64,000 bases of DNA. It comes from Paenibacillus amylolyticus (GTDB lineage: Bacteria; Bacillota; Bacilli; Paenibacillales; Paenibacillaceae). The stretch spans positions 6,076,001 to 6,140,000 of the forward strand of contig NZ_CP121451.1 of NCBI RefSeq assembly GCF_029689945.1. Reading direction: 5' to 3'. Shown in pieces: positions 1 through 9,027 of the stretch. The position numbers and the translations under genes were made by a program. Within the stretch, counting starts at the first letter, position 1. Each line of letters opens with the position of its first letter. A model generated the notes under the pieces. The model made no database searches. It saw only the letters and a list, made by a program, of their open reading frames with translations, and was not told the DNA's origin.

Positions 1-796
1 GATCTGCCACCAATTGGGCAAAACCCTGTATCGAGGTCAGCGGTGATTGAATCTCATGAGATACGTTGGATACAAACTGCTGCCGCGCCTGATCCACTCT
101 CTCCAATTCACGACTCATGGTCATGAAATGCTGGGCCAATTGTCCAATCTCGTCACGCCTTGAGGTAGGCAATTTCAGATTATACTTTCCTTGTGCAATC
201 CGCTTGGTCGCCTCGGACAGACGTTCAATCGGATTGACCAGATAACGGGTACTGATCAGAAAGATCAGAATACTAATGCCTATGGTAAATGCACCAATCA
301 GTGCAAAAAAGATACGCAGCTCACCGAATTGCAGGATTACGTCCGGACGCATAAAGAGAGCGTAATTCGTATTGCCCAACTGTAAATGAACACCCACGGT
401 GTTGCTTAATTGATTATCGAAGAAACCGGTAATGAACGGTTTACTTGGAAACTGCGCGACACCATGGTACACCTCGCCATTCAGCACCAGATCTACCGCT
501 TGCTTGTCCAGGTCCTTCTCACGGAATTCGCGGCCGTAGAATTGGTCGTTGCCTTTTCCATCCGTCACATAGATTTCGTATCCAAGATCGGCGGCATTGT
601 TCAAATACTGCTCCATGGTCCCGGGTTGCTGCTCCACAAATTGTTTCATCTGCATTGCAATGCCCACCAGCTTCTCATCATTGAAGTCCTTGAGCTTCGC
701 ATGATAATAGATATTCGATAAAAGGAAACCGAGCATGGCGCTGACCACAATTACTGCAACCGTAATAAGGAATACCCGGACATACAAGGTCCTCAC
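1..796 (-). CDS. hssS: Sensor histidine kinase, HssS-like (partial, cut by window edge)
   Basis: Membrane sensor kinase of a two-component system. Reading leftward from a GTG at 796 there is an N-terminal membrane segment, an extracytoplasmic domain of roughly 130 residues, a second membrane helix, a HAMP segment (P-I-E-R-L...) and the start of the HisKA domain with the phospho-acceptor motif SHEIQSPLTSIQGF. The ATPase domain lies off the left edge. The GTG start overlaps the stop of the regulator gene (GTGA), so the pair is translationally coupled. The assignment to heme sensing rests on the regulator's resemblance to Staphylococcus HssR. A generic OmpR-partner kinase is the alternative. Confidence 0.8.
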   Translation of the reverse strand, partial: MRTLYVRVFLITVAVIVVSAMLGFLLSNIYYHAKLKDFNDEKLVGIAMQMKQFVEQQPGTMEQYLNNAADLGYEIYVTDGKGNDQFYGREFREKDLDKQAVDLVLNGEVYHGVAQFPSKPFITGFFDNQLSNTVGVHLQLGNTNYALFMRPDVILQFGELRIFFALIGAFTIGISILIFLISTRYLVNPIERLSEATKRIAQGKYNLKLPTSRRDEIGQLAQHFMTMSRELERVDQARQQFVSNVSHEIQSPLTSIQGFAQLVAD

Positions 797-1468
797 GGTG
801 CTTTCACCTCCATTTTGTAACCAATGCCCCGCACCGTTTGGATCACAAAATCGTCCGTATAATCAGCGAACCGATCACGGAGTCGCTTAATATGTACATC
901 AACAGTACGGTCATCTCCTTCGTAATCCGCTCCCCAGACAAGTCGAATGAGTTCATCCCGAGAGAACAAACGTCCCGGGAACTGGGCAAGCTGTGAAAGT
1001 AATTCAAATTCCTTCATGGGTAAAAAGAGAATGGATTGCCCGTCCGAAACCTCCACATTGTTCCGGTCGATCACGATCCGGTTCATACGGATGATATCAC
1101 TGGACGTGCGATGGTAGCGGCGAAATAATGCCTTTACCCGGTAGACCAGTTCTTCGGGTTCAAACGGCTTGGTCACATATTCATCCGTTCCTTTCAAATA
1201 ACCTTCTCTTGTCAGATAGCTGATCTCGTGCCGTCAGCAACATAATCGGAATGTCATAATGCTGCCGAATGAAATCACATAACTCCAGTCCGTCCATGCT
1301 AGGCATCATGACATCGAGGATCGCCAGATCGATTGGCGTTTCTTGCATCAGTTTCACCGCTTCTACACCATCCTGCGCTTCATGTACCCTATAGCCTTCC
1401 TTGGTCATGACATGCCGCAAGAGTGCTCTAATATTCGCATCATCGTCTGCCAGCAGCAGATGTTTCAT
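793..1468 (-). pseudogene. hssR: Response regulator, OmpR/HssR-like, frameshifted
   Basis: OmpR-family regulator with receiver domain (acidic pocket LLADDD, phospho-Asp in LAILDVMMPSMDG, LLTARDQ) and winged-helix DNA-binding domain (GDDRTVDVHIKRLRDRF, TVRGIGYKME). The start ATG at 1468 has an AGAAGGG ribosome site. The frame breaks near 1200: DQLSDKR is followed in another frame by GYLKGTDEYVTKPFEPEEL. Restoring two bases (GA in an AGAGA run) gives DKREGYLKGTDEYVTKPF, with spacing identical to remembered S. aureus HssR, and a 225-residue protein. HssRS control the HrtAB heme-efflux pump in staphylococci; no hrtAB is in this window. The break may be a sequencing error. Confidence 0.75.
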
Positions 1469-1599
1469 ATCGTTATCCGCCCTTCTATGTAGCGAGAACA
1501 TCTCACTATGATCCTGCACAGATGGTAGCACAAAAGCAATCTCATTCGCCAGCACGTGCACGGAGATACCTTGATATGTTTACATTTCCTTAAATCTGG

Positions 1600-1659
1600 T
1601 TGACACTACTATGAGGCGCAACTATAATGAAACCATAACATATGAACGAACGCTCATAT
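1600..1659 (+). promoter_or_regulatory. Sigma-A promoter plus ArsR/SmtB-type operator for czcD
   Basis: A consensus -35 TTGACA (1600-1605) and -10 TATAAT (1623-1628) are separated by exactly 17 bp. Just downstream an inverted repeat ATATGA-N8-TCATAT (1640-1659) resembles the operators of CzrA/SmtB metal-responsive repressors. Its place over the transcription start suggests repression relieved by zinc or cobalt. No czrA gene is seen nearby, so the repressor would act in trans. Confidence 0.6.
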
Positions 1660-1758
1660 ATTCATTTGTTAGTGGGTAACCTTTGCTACAGATTCATTTA
1701 TAGTCACACTAGAATTCATATTACATAACGGAGCCTCGCTCCAAAGGAGAGGATTCAT

Positions 1759-2730
1759 ATGTCTGGACATCAACACAGTCATAACCATGGGCACGATCAC
1801 GCTCACACCACCAATAACAAAAAAGTATTGTTGTTTTCCTTCATTATTATTACCGTCTATATGATTGTTGAAGCCATTGGCGGATTCATAACCAACAGTC
1901 TCGCACTTATTTCGGATGCAGGCCATATGTTGTCCGATTCCATTGCACTCGGGATCGCTTTGCTGGCGTTCACGTTTGGTGAAAAAGCCGTGAATACGGG
2001 CAAAACGTACGGGTACAGAAGATTTGAAATTTTGGCCGCTACGTTGAACGGAATCACGTTAATCGCCATTGCGCTCTACATTTTCTACGAAGCCATTGGC
2101 CGATTTATTAACCCGCCAGAAGTCGCAACCGTAGGTATGTTAATCATCAGCGTTATTGGTTTGCTCGTTAATATTCTGGTGGCTTGGATTATGATGCGTG
2201 GTAGCGATACGGAAAATAATCTGAATATGCGCGGTGCTTATCTGCATGTCATCAGCGACATGTTGGGATCGGTTGGGGCCATTGCGGCGGCACTGCTCAT
2301 GATGTTCTTTGGCTGGGGTTGGGCCGATCCACTGGCAAGTGTAATTGTCGCGGCACTGGTATTGCGTAGTGGATTCTATGTCACCAAATCATCCCTGCAT
2401 ATCTTGATGGAAGGCACGCCGGCCAATGTGGATGTGAATGACCTGGTGCAGACCATTAAACAAGTCGATGGCGTCAAAGGCGTACACGATGTGCATGTCT
2501 GGTCCATTACCAGTAATCTGAATGCGCTGACCGCTCATATCGTGGTGGATGGAACGATGGATGTCTATGCATCCGAGATCCTGGTTCAGAAGATTGAACA
2601 TATGCTGGAGCATAAAGAAATCAAACATGTGACCCTCCAAGTGGAGTCTGAGAAACATCTGCATGACACCTCGGTATTATGTACTGTCAAAGGCGACGCA
2701 CCAGATGCTCACGCACATCATCACCATTGA
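1759..2730 (+). CDS. czcD: Cation diffusion facilitator (Zn/Co/Cd efflux), CzcD-like
   Basis: Inner-membrane proton antiporter of the CDF family that exports Zn2+ and related ions. The 323-residue product has a His-rich N-terminus (HQHSHNHGHDHAH), about six membrane helices, the paired metal-site motifs SLISDAGHMLSD and HVISDMLGS, a cytoplasmic C-terminal domain with GVHDVHVW, and a His-rich tail. The start has a good ribosome site (AAAGGAGAGG). It is monocistronic, ending at a hairpin terminator, and preceded by a near-consensus promoter with a CzrA-like operator. Confidence 0.93.
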   Translation: MSGHQHSHNHGHDHAHTTNNKKVLLFSFIIITVYMIVEAIGGFITNSLALISDAGHMLSDSIALGIALLAFTFGEKAVNTGKTYGYRRFEILAATLNGITLIAIALYIFYEAIGRFINPPEVATVGMLIISVIGLLVNILVAWIMMRGSDTENNLNMRGAYLHVISDMLGSVGAIAAALLMMFFGWGWADPLASVIVAALVLRSGFYVTKSSLHILMEGTPANVDVNDLVQTIKQVDGVKGVHDVHVWSITSNLNALTAHIVVDGTMDVYASEILVQKIEHMLEHKEIKHVTLQVESEKHLHDTSVLCTVKGDAPDAHAHHHH

Positions 2731-2762
2731 GATGGGTAATAAATATTAGTTGCTTCTAAATG

Positions 2763-2802
2763 AAAACAGGGCAGATTCCCGGCAAGGGAACGCCCTGTTT
2801 TT
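2763..2802 (+). terminator. Rho-independent terminator after czcD
   Basis: Inverted arms AAAACAGGGC and GCCCTGTTTT, with a 19-nt spacer, end in a T run about 30 bp after the czcD stop. Confidence 0.8.
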
Positions 2803-2889
2803 ATTTGCCTAAGTTCAGCTTTTGGGTATGAGTAGATTGGTATGAGTAGAACATGGAATTGCATTTACCTTATCTCAGCAGACTCTGGG

Positions 2890-3186
2890 CTACCTGTATC
2901 TGGAGAGTAACTTCTCTTTCTTTTGATCGAATTCATATTCTGAGATGATATTTTTTTCTTTTAATTCACCCAACTGTAGCAGTTGTTCATGTACATTTAC
3001 AGGGGGCTGTTTTCTCTTGCTTGATATGATTAGAGCTAGGATTGCGAAAAGCAGACCATACAGGACAGCCAAAATCCCCATTTCTGCTGCGGCTTCAGCA
3101 CCATCTTGCGAACCATCTAAAAAAAGACTATTAACAAAAAATTGAGTAAGAACCCAGTAAGGCTGACGATCGATAATGCTTTCAAT
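2890..3186 (-). CDS. Small membrane protein with C-terminal SHOCT domain
   Basis: The C-terminal 30 residues (LLQLGELKEKNIISEYEFDQKKEKLL) match the SHOCT motif, a short oligomerisation module of unknown role. One membrane helix precedes it. The first ATG (3081) has no ribosome site and would give 63 residues. The same frame stays open upstream to an ATT codon at 3186, 7 nt after GGAGG, giving 98 residues with an extra hydrophobic N-terminal stretch (YWVLTQFFVNSLF). An ATT start is rare but known (infC). Function unknown. Confidence 0.6.
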   Translation of the reverse strand: MESIIDRQPYWVLTQFFVNSLFLDGSQDGAEAAAEMGILAVLYGLLFAILALIISSKRKQPPVNVHEQLLQLGELKEKNIISEYEFDQKKEKLLSRYR

Positions 3187-3305
3187 GATTATTCCTCCTA
3201 ATTGTTATGTATGTTTTTATTCAGAATCAGGAAAGGTCGGTCGGAAGACTAAACATTTACCTCGTCCCAGTTTATTATGACGTATCCAACTTAACGTCTC
3301 CTCAC

Positions 3306-3540
3306 CTAAACATCTGCATCAATTAAATTATAATCATGATCAAATTTTGCATGAATCCGATGTCCTCCAAATAAATCTCCATCTGAACATTCACAGTATA
3401 TATGATCCACTCGTTAATTCAATGTCCATCAACCGTATGATTCTTTCAAAGTCTTCTGTGGTTACGTCATATTTTCCAGCATCTACATCCTCCCAGTTTA
3501 AATTCTCATCATCTTTATCGTATTCCGGCCCAAAAATCAT
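3306..3540 (-). pseudogene. Small acidic hypothetical protein, frameshifted
   Basis: Two leftward frames together encode one small acidic protein: the first (from ATG 3540) runs MIFGPEYDKDDENLNWEDVDAG to RLMDIELTSGSYI, and the second continues YCECSDGDLFGGHRIHAKFD to a stop at 3306. They join if two bases (TA) are restored in the TATATA run near 3397. The F-GGH-h-h-A-h-FD pattern resembles small DUF2262/DUF2004-type proteins, but I cannot fix the family. The start overlaps the 3' end of the NUDIX gene by about 26 bp. Confidence 0.45.
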
Positions 3541-4129
3541 TTTTATAATCAATTAAATGCTGTGCGATCTGTGTCTTAGCCCTTTTTTCAAATTCATCAA
3601 ACTGACAGAATAGCTTTTCTGCTCTACTCATTAATTCATCTATATTAGTGCTTTCATTCTCAAGCTTTAAACTGTAATATACTTTCCCTTCCGTATGCTG
3701 ATAAGAGCTACATTCTTCATTGTACATAAAGCTGAGCCTCGGGGAAAACTGTAAATCCTTCATCTCTTCATTATCGGGCGTGAGTTGCCCCGACTTGATC
3801 CTGCATTCAAATACGATAGTTAAATATTCGACCTGATGACCATTAATGTAAGTAAAGCGTTGCTTTTCACCACCATATACCCCGATAATCTTCTCGGGTT
3901 CAACAACTAGCCCCGTCTCTTCCAGTGCCTCTCTCGCCATCGCTTGCGCTGGTGTCACACCAAGCTCAATGGCTCCGGCAATCATTCCCCAGGTTGATTC
4001 GTTATGTTTACGACCGAACAGAATTCCACCTTGTTCATTTCGGATAATTCCAGCGACACCCGGCATAAAATAAGCTCGTTGCTGATCTTGTCCCTCAGAT
4101 TTTTGTAATAGTCTGACATGCCCATACAC
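3515..4129 (-). CDS. NUDIX hydrolase
   Basis: Predicted pyrophosphohydrolase of unknown substrate, 204 residues from a GTG at 4129 preceded by AGGAGGT at ideal spacing. The NUDIX box reads GAIELGVTPAQAMAREALEE-TGL: the REALEE core is intact, but the earlier conserved Glu (usually G-E) is Val. The catalytic Glu residues in REALEE are present, so activity is plausible. It lies 17 bp downstream of the broken HAD gene, suggesting a former two-gene unit. Confidence 0.8.
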   Translation of the reverse strand: MYGHVRLLQKSEGQDQQRAYFMPGVAGIIRNEQGGILFGRKHNESTWGMIAGAIELGVTPAQAMAREALEETGLVVEPEKIIGVYGGEKQRFTYINGHQVEYLTIVFECRIKSGQLTPDNEEMKDLQFSPRLSFMYNEECSSYQHTEGKVYYSLKLENESTNIDELMSRAEKLFCQFDEFEKRAKTQIAQHLIDYKNDFWAGIR

Positions 4130-4145
4130 AGTTACCTCCTGTCTT

Positions 4146-4446
4146 TTATTCTCTGAATTCCTTTCCATGAATGATCCATTGTACGGCATCCCAAATATCT
4201 TCTGCGATATAATCAGGTTTGGTCTCCGCCCATTTATCTCTGAATTTCGTTAGTGAAGACTCTCCCCAGCCTGTTCTCACCATGATCTTAGTCGCTCCTA
4301 CGGCATGGGCAGCAAGCATGTCTGTATCTCCCACATCTCCAGTAACTATGCATTTGGATAAATCCAGACCGAAAATGTCCTGTACCACCGATGGTTCCAT
4401 CTCTGTCCATAAAAACAGCTTGTACATTCCCATTTGGTTTCATCAT
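4146..4446 (-). pseudogene. HAD-IIIA phosphatase with internal deletion
   Basis: From tandem ATGs at 4446/4443 (ribosome site AAGGA) the frame encodes the N-terminus with HAD motif I, VFMDRDGTIGGTGHF. After that the homologous sequence resumes in another frame at DLSKCIVTGDVGDTDMLAAHAVGATKIMVRTGWGE, which is motif IV and the C-terminus. The roughly 80 residues in between (including motifs II and III in an intact heptose-bisphosphatase-like member) are missing. This is a real internal deletion, not a simple indel. The gene is followed by the NUDIX gene. Confidence 0.75.
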
Positions 4447-4506
4447 GGTCTGTTCCTTTCCGAGAACATATTATTGTATCTCTCGCCTCGATCTAAAATT
4501 AGTTCC

Positions 4507-4722
4507 CTATACCTTCTCATCGATAATATGCTTGCTATCATCTTGCTGCTTATGGTGTTGCTGTTTTTTGATTTCAGTTTTAAGATAGCGTACTTCTTTG
4601 ATGAGTAGATTCAGCTTTTGGGATGTTTTGGATGAATCTATGGCATAACGAATGATTGCCGCAGAGATAAGAACTACAATAATACTTATAAGTGGTACGA
4701 TTAAAGCCCAGAATAACTTCAT
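4507..4722 (-). CDS. Small single-pass membrane protein with coiled coil
   Basis: About 71 residues from the ATG at 4722, downstream of an AAGGAG site: one N-terminal membrane helix (LFWALIVPLISIIVVLISAAIIRYAI) followed by a charged coiled-coil-like tail rich in K, E and Q/H. An upstream ATG at 4755 would add 11 residues but lacks a ribosome site. No family recognised. Confidence 0.55.
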   Translation of the reverse strand: MKLFWALIVPLISIIVVLISAAIIRYAIDSSKTSQKLNLLIKEVRYLKTEIKKQQHHKQQDDSKHIIDEKV

Positions 4723-5196
4723 ATTGTTGTTCAACTCCTTGCTGTCAAAAAACATCCTTTGGTTAATGGTACCATTTCATTGAAACTAAAATAAAAGAGA
4801 TATCCCTTTTCTCATCAAAAATTTCATCCACCATATATCAGAGAATTGACCAAATAGTATATTCTATTTTCCAATGCACAATCAAGTATTTAATAAGCCA
4901 TTACAATAACGTAGAATCTGCTCTAAATGGTGCATTTGTCAAATTCCATATCCATCGGGAACACTAATAGAAGAATATTGTAATTTATTGAACCCAGTAC
5001 TATGTTTCTATCCCTCCAATTTTATATTGGAGATGAATCCTCTTTTTCGCTATTTTATACAGATTAATTAAAATAAATCCATTATTTAGGTTTAATTACA
5101 CAATCACACAATGTATAATATGGGTAATTTTCCCTATTAAGGAGAGGGGAAGGATAAAAAATAAATAGACTATTATTCTGAGGAGGATTTACACGT
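4723..5196. other. AT-rich intergenic region between divergent genes
   Basis: No coding potential was recognised on either strand. The right part (5090-5190) probably carries the promoter and leader of the secreted-protein gene at 5197. No other repeat or binding site was identified. Confidence 0.4.
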
Positions 5197-6576
5197 ATGA
5201 AGAAAGTCACAAGTATGATTTTGTCTTTTGCATTGATTCTAATGTTAAATATTCCTGTTTATGCTGATAGCGGTTCTAGCGATGCCCCCACGAAGTACTT
5301 AGGAACCTCAATGCCAATAAAAGAGTTCGATAAAGTATACGGTAGTAAAAATAGTGAGTCTCATGTAAACAAATTACAAAGTTCAGATGCGTTACTATTT
5401 CTTGATGAGATAACAATTGATCAAGAGAACGTTAGCTTTAATGCTGAAATTGAGTATAACAACTCTAAAAAAACATTAAACGCTAATGGTAGTTTGCGTA
5501 GTAGTTACAAAAATGAAGATGGTATTAACAGTACCGTTGGAGAAATGATTGATCAAGGTAATGAATTTAATGTTCTTCTTTTTGAAATCTATAATGATGT
5601 TCAACCCACTAAAAATTTAATAAATAAGGAACTTGAAACTCAACCACATGTAAAATTATATCTAACTGATAGAGAATCAAACATTTTGCTTTTTGAATTA
5701 GAAATTCCTGAATCACTAAATAGTATCGAGACAAGTAACTTAACTCCATCTGATCCAAAACACGATTTGTTTTGGTTTATCAATGTTGTGAGTCCATCTG
5801 AACAAAAGGAAATTCCAGTAGATGATACTATGCTTAGAATTATAGCTGAAAATGAAAATGATCTCTTTACTCCAGCAGCAGTAGGTAGTTTTACAGATTG
5901 GGTACATCCCACAACCTACAGTAACACTTATTATGTAGCAGGCGATGAAATCAAAAATTTCTCACTTCCTTATGGCTCTTGGAAATCATTAAACGTTACA
6001 CCGTCCTCAACTTGGGTAAATAGTTTTAAAATAGCCGAGCACGTTACGGTTAATGGAAAAAAAACAAATGCTGAAAACCTGTTCACATACAAAAATGTTA
6101 AACTTACAACTGGGGTAGGTGCATATTCTTCTATTGATAGATCATTTATTGATGGAAGTATGGTCGGAAAGGGGTCCGGATCAGCTTTAGCAATGAAAAT
6201 CGCTGAAACTGTTTGGTCAAAAATAAATGTTGTTGGTCTCCCTACATTAACTAACATAAAAAGCTGGATAAATGCTTCAAACCAAGCCCTTACAAGTAAA
6301 AACGTAACTTTAGGTAGCTCAAATGTCAGATTAAGTACTAATCCTGCTGCGGTATCTGGGATTTCTTCAGACAATTATACGCTCCATAAAAATACTGGTA
6401 GCAATACCGGGCACTACTTGACACTTCAGAGTGATGTACAGTTTAATGGGAATCCGGGACAATCTGCTTCTGCTGCCAATGGTGTGATGTTCGTTAGCTG
6501 GGATACCTATTTTAATGGTTCAAAATATAATTCAGGCCAAAAAACACTTGAGTTTCAGTATAAAGTAAATAATTAA
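5197..6576 (+). CDS. Secreted protein of unknown function
   Basis: 459 residues. An N-terminal Sec signal peptide (MKKVTSMILSFALIL...YADS) is preceded by GAGGAGG. The mature protein is Ser/Asn/Thr-rich with no cysteine cluster, no recognisable catalytic motif and no cell-wall anchor, so it is probably released. The AT-rich composition contrasts with housekeeping genes nearby. It is followed by a perfect inverted repeat and then a membrane protein gene, an arrangement resembling an effector with a membrane partner. No family recognised. Confidence 0.7.
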   Translation: MKKVTSMILSFALILMLNIPVYADSGSSDAPTKYLGTSMPIKEFDKVYGSKNSESHVNKLQSSDALLFLDEITIDQENVSFNAEIEYNNSKKTLNANGSLRSSYKNEDGINSTVGEMIDQGNEFNVLLFEIYNDVQPTKNLINKELETQPHVKLYLTDRESNILLFELEIPESLNSIETSNLTPSDPKHDLFWFINVVSPSEQKEIPVDDTMLRIIAENENDLFTPAAVGSFTDWVHPTTYSNTYYVAGDEIKNFSLPYGSWKSLNVTPSSTWVNSFKIAEHVTVNGKKTNAENLFTYKNVKLTTGVGAYSSIDRSFIDGSMVGKGSGSALAMKIAETVWSKINVVGLPTLTNIKSWINASNQALTSKNVTLGSSNVRLSTNPAAVSGISSDNYTLHKNTGSNTGHYLTLQSDVQFNGNPGQSASAANGVMFVSWDTYFNGSKYNSGQKTLEFQYKVNN

Positions 6577-6603
6577 GCATATAAGTTTAAGATAGCATAG
6601 ACT

Positions 6604-6669
6604 TTGCAAGGAGAAGTGGACATACCCTTTATATTTTGTAAATCTTTAATGTTCTACTTCTCCTTGCAA
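6604..6669. repeat. Perfect 14-bp inverted repeat between two accessory genes
   Basis: Arms TTGCAAGGAGAAGT (6604-6617) and ACTTCTCCTTGCAA (6656-6669) flank a 38-nt loop. There is no clear T run, so it may be an attenuator, an mRNA-stability element or a binding site rather than a simple terminator. Confidence 0.6.
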
Positions 6670-6730
6670 TTCACTTATCATAAGTATTATGTTTATAATT
6701 AACAAATTACTTAAGTGAGAGGAGCCTAAG

Positions 6731-7342
6731 ATGAGACTAAAAATAAATATATCTATTATTTTGAATGTGTTACTAACATTGTGTCTTATTGCATTAACAG
6801 TGTTCTCTATTCACCAATACAAGCTTCAAACCTCGTATAAAGATTATTTATCGCAAAATTTATCCTATGATATCATAACATTGGCACAAGCTATTGAATC
6901 CAATAGTAAGTTATATGAACAACTATTACAGACAGACACATCAACAAGTGATATTCGTATTGGGCTTAATGTCCTCTATAATAATTACAGATCAATAGCA
7001 TCCATAGCTGGCACTTATTCTTCGATGTATAATCAATTCCAAGATTTTAATGAATCTGCCTCATTGGATATTGAAAATTTATCAAGTTCTACTATTAAAA
7101 TGAGGGATTTTTTACAAGATGTTATGGAAAAAAACAGCCTAATCGACTCCAAAATTAAGACGGTTTTGGAAAAAGAGTACGCTTCTAATTCTAAATGGCT
7201 ACAAGTTATTGAACAAAGTGAGCTATTTTCAGTTAAAGAAAATGGGGCAATTAGTTTTAATAAAGATGAAAACTTATCTATTAATGATTTAACTTGGGTT
7301 AACTTCTTCAAAGAATTGGAGGCTAATACTAGCAATAGTTAA
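6731..7342 (+). CDS. Membrane-anchored coiled-coil protein, unknown function
   Basis: 203 residues: a single N-terminal membrane helix (ISIILNVLLTLCLIALTVFSI), then an all-helical, Ser/Leu/Asn-rich extracellular region with coiled-coil character and no cysteines. GAGAGGAG precedes the ATG. It follows the secreted 459-residue protein by about 150 bp and could be its partner or immunity factor; that is inference from order alone. Confidence 0.65.
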   Translation: MRLKINISIILNVLLTLCLIALTVFSIHQYKLQTSYKDYLSQNLSYDIITLAQAIESNSKLYEQLLQTDTSTSDIRIGLNVLYNNYRSIASIAGTYSSMYNQFQDFNESASLDIENLSSSTIKMRDFLQDVMEKNSLIDSKIKTVLEKEYASNSKWLQVIEQSELFSVKENGAISFNKDENLSINDLTWVNFFKELEANTSNS

Positions 7343-7554
7343 AGAAATTATAAATCACTCGTCCCCTTCACTATACCCTGTAGACTCCATTTCCGCATAA
7401 GTGAATGTACATCTTGCAGAAGTGGAGCCTAAAGCAAGTTACTACCAGAGAAATACTTTTCATGAATCTCGGGATGACTAATATTTTGAACTGCCCGATA
7501 CAAAAACATTATTTTCAACTATAGCTATTACACCTTTTTGGAATAACCTTTATT

Positions 7555-8424
7555 TCAGCCGTACTCTTCCTCCACAAGAATGTCAGCACAACGAACAATT
7601 AGCTCAGGCATATTCTCTCCATCCAATAGAACATGAAGCTCATATCCGTTATCGATCCGGTACAACTCTTGATACAGCCAGTAAGTGCCGACAATCCCAC
7701 CGTCTTGCTTAAGGATTTCGGGTGCAACGAGCGTAAGTTTGTTTATATTGGTGAAGCCCCCACGAGTGTCAAAACGAATGACCACTTCCTCTCCACTCAG
7801 TAATTCTGTTACCGTACAATCATGGAATTGAACCCGGCTATGTATTTCATCGGGGATATCCTGCGCTAGAATGGCTTCCCTGTATTCATTCGATACGCGT
7901 TCCATCTCTCTCCTATTTTCTGCACTCTGTTTCTTCAACTGAAGCATAACTTCTCTCGTGCAATAACCCAACGTAAATACACGGATATCCGCAATTTGCT
8001 CAACGATTTCCTGTGGCAAATTCTCTGCCTTATATCGAAAACTCCACTCCATTGATTCTTTGTACGCTTCCTTACACTTCTTCTCATCAAAAGGAGAGCG
8101 TACATCATATTCTGCAATGAGTTTCTCGATATGCGCTCTTTGTTCCTGCGGCATGCGAAATACCATCTGATCCTCTTCCGTTATCTCTTCCCCGCTAAAA
8201 GCTTTCTCTATACGAGTCATGACCTGACCATCATGCTCCAGCATGAAACGCGGGTCCAAGTTATATAGCTCTCGCTCCTGTTCCACATGCGCTTTTTCCT
8301 TTCGTTTATATAACCTTAAAAATAGATTTTCATCGAACTCATACGCTCCGCTATGTACCCTCATCCCAAAATGAAGTCCTGTCCGCTGACACAGCTCATA
8401 CCATTCTTTCGTTCGATATTTCAT
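7555..8424 (-). CDS. DUF4085-like protein
   Basis: 289 residues from the ATG at 8424, the second of two close ATGs, which has AGGAGA at good spacing. The N-terminus (KYRTKEWYELCQRTGLHFG) matches what I recall of DUF4085 proteins of Bacillus and Paenibacillus; the function of that family is not known. The middle is highly charged and helical, the C-terminal third beta-rich. No signal peptide or membrane segment. It is in tandem with the 8453-8968 gene (28 bp apart). Confidence 0.65.
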   Translation of the reverse strand: MKYRTKEWYELCQRTGLHFGMRVHSGAYEFDENLFLRLYKRKEKAHVEQERELYNLDPRFMLEHDGQVMTRIEKAFSGEEITEEDQMVFRMPQEQRAHIEKLIAEYDVRSPFDEKKCKEAYKESMEWSFRYKAENLPQEIVEQIADIRVFTLGYCTREVMLQLKKQSAENRREMERVSNEYREAILAQDIPDEIHSRVQFHDCTVTELLSGEEVVIRFDTRGGFTNINKLTLVAPEILKQDGGIVGTYWLYQELYRIDNGYELHVLLDGENMPELIVRCADILVEEEYG

Positions 8425-8452
8425 GAGCATCTCTCCTGCTGATTTTTAGAAT

Positions 8453-8968
8453 CTACTTTGCGATTGAAGCGTAAAGCTTTTTAATTTGTGACGAGAATTG
8501 AGCTGCACCTGGAATATGTGTGCGTTTAAAAAATGCTGTTAATTGTTTAGGATGGTTTTTGACCATATCATATTCAATGATGGTGTTAGCGATAACAGAT
8601 CTCGTAAAACCTAATACCTCGACCACTTCAGATCGATCTCCTGCCTCAAGCTCCTCGCCTTCCGGAAATTCCCCATCTGGATCATCTTCCAATTGTTCAC
8701 TGAATGTTAAGCGCGCCAGAACGTAGGACATCATGTCGTCCTTCTCTCTATCCATCTGCTGCATAATCCACTGTATACACTCTTCTTCGGTTGGAGCAGA
8801 GACGCCAAAGCCCTCCAGCACATATTTCCGTTCTTTAAATGAATCCATCAGCAACGATGCTTCGAAACTGGCATGCTCGACAAATTGGACCTGAGGTTTA
8901 AGCTGAATGATTTCAGCTGTTACCTGTTTATACCAATCACTCGTTAGAAATTGCTCTATGGTTTGCAT
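8453..8968 (-). CDS. Hypothetical cytoplasmic protein
   Basis: 171 residues from the ATG at 8968 (site GGGGAGG). Mostly helical and acidic in the middle (EDDPDGEFPEGEELEAGD). No recognised domain. It is immediately upstream of the DUF4085-like gene on the same strand and probably co-transcribed with it. Confidence 0.6.
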   Translation of the reverse strand: MQTIEQFLTSDWYKQVTAEIIQLKPQVQFVEHASFEASLLMDSFKERKYVLEGFGVSAPTEEECIQWIMQQMDREKDDMMSYVLARLTFSEQLEDDPDGEFPEGEELEAGDRSEVVEVLGFTRSVIANTIIEYDMVKNHPKQLTAFFKRTHIPGAAQFSSQIKKLYASIAK

Positions 8969-9027
8969 CGCTACGCCTCCCCTATCTTCAGCCTTAACCA
9001 TACCTTATACTCAACAGACGCACGGGT

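Noticed and set aside
2945..3145. Rightward ORF opposite the SHOCT gene
   Set aside because: Antisense shadow with no ribosome site.
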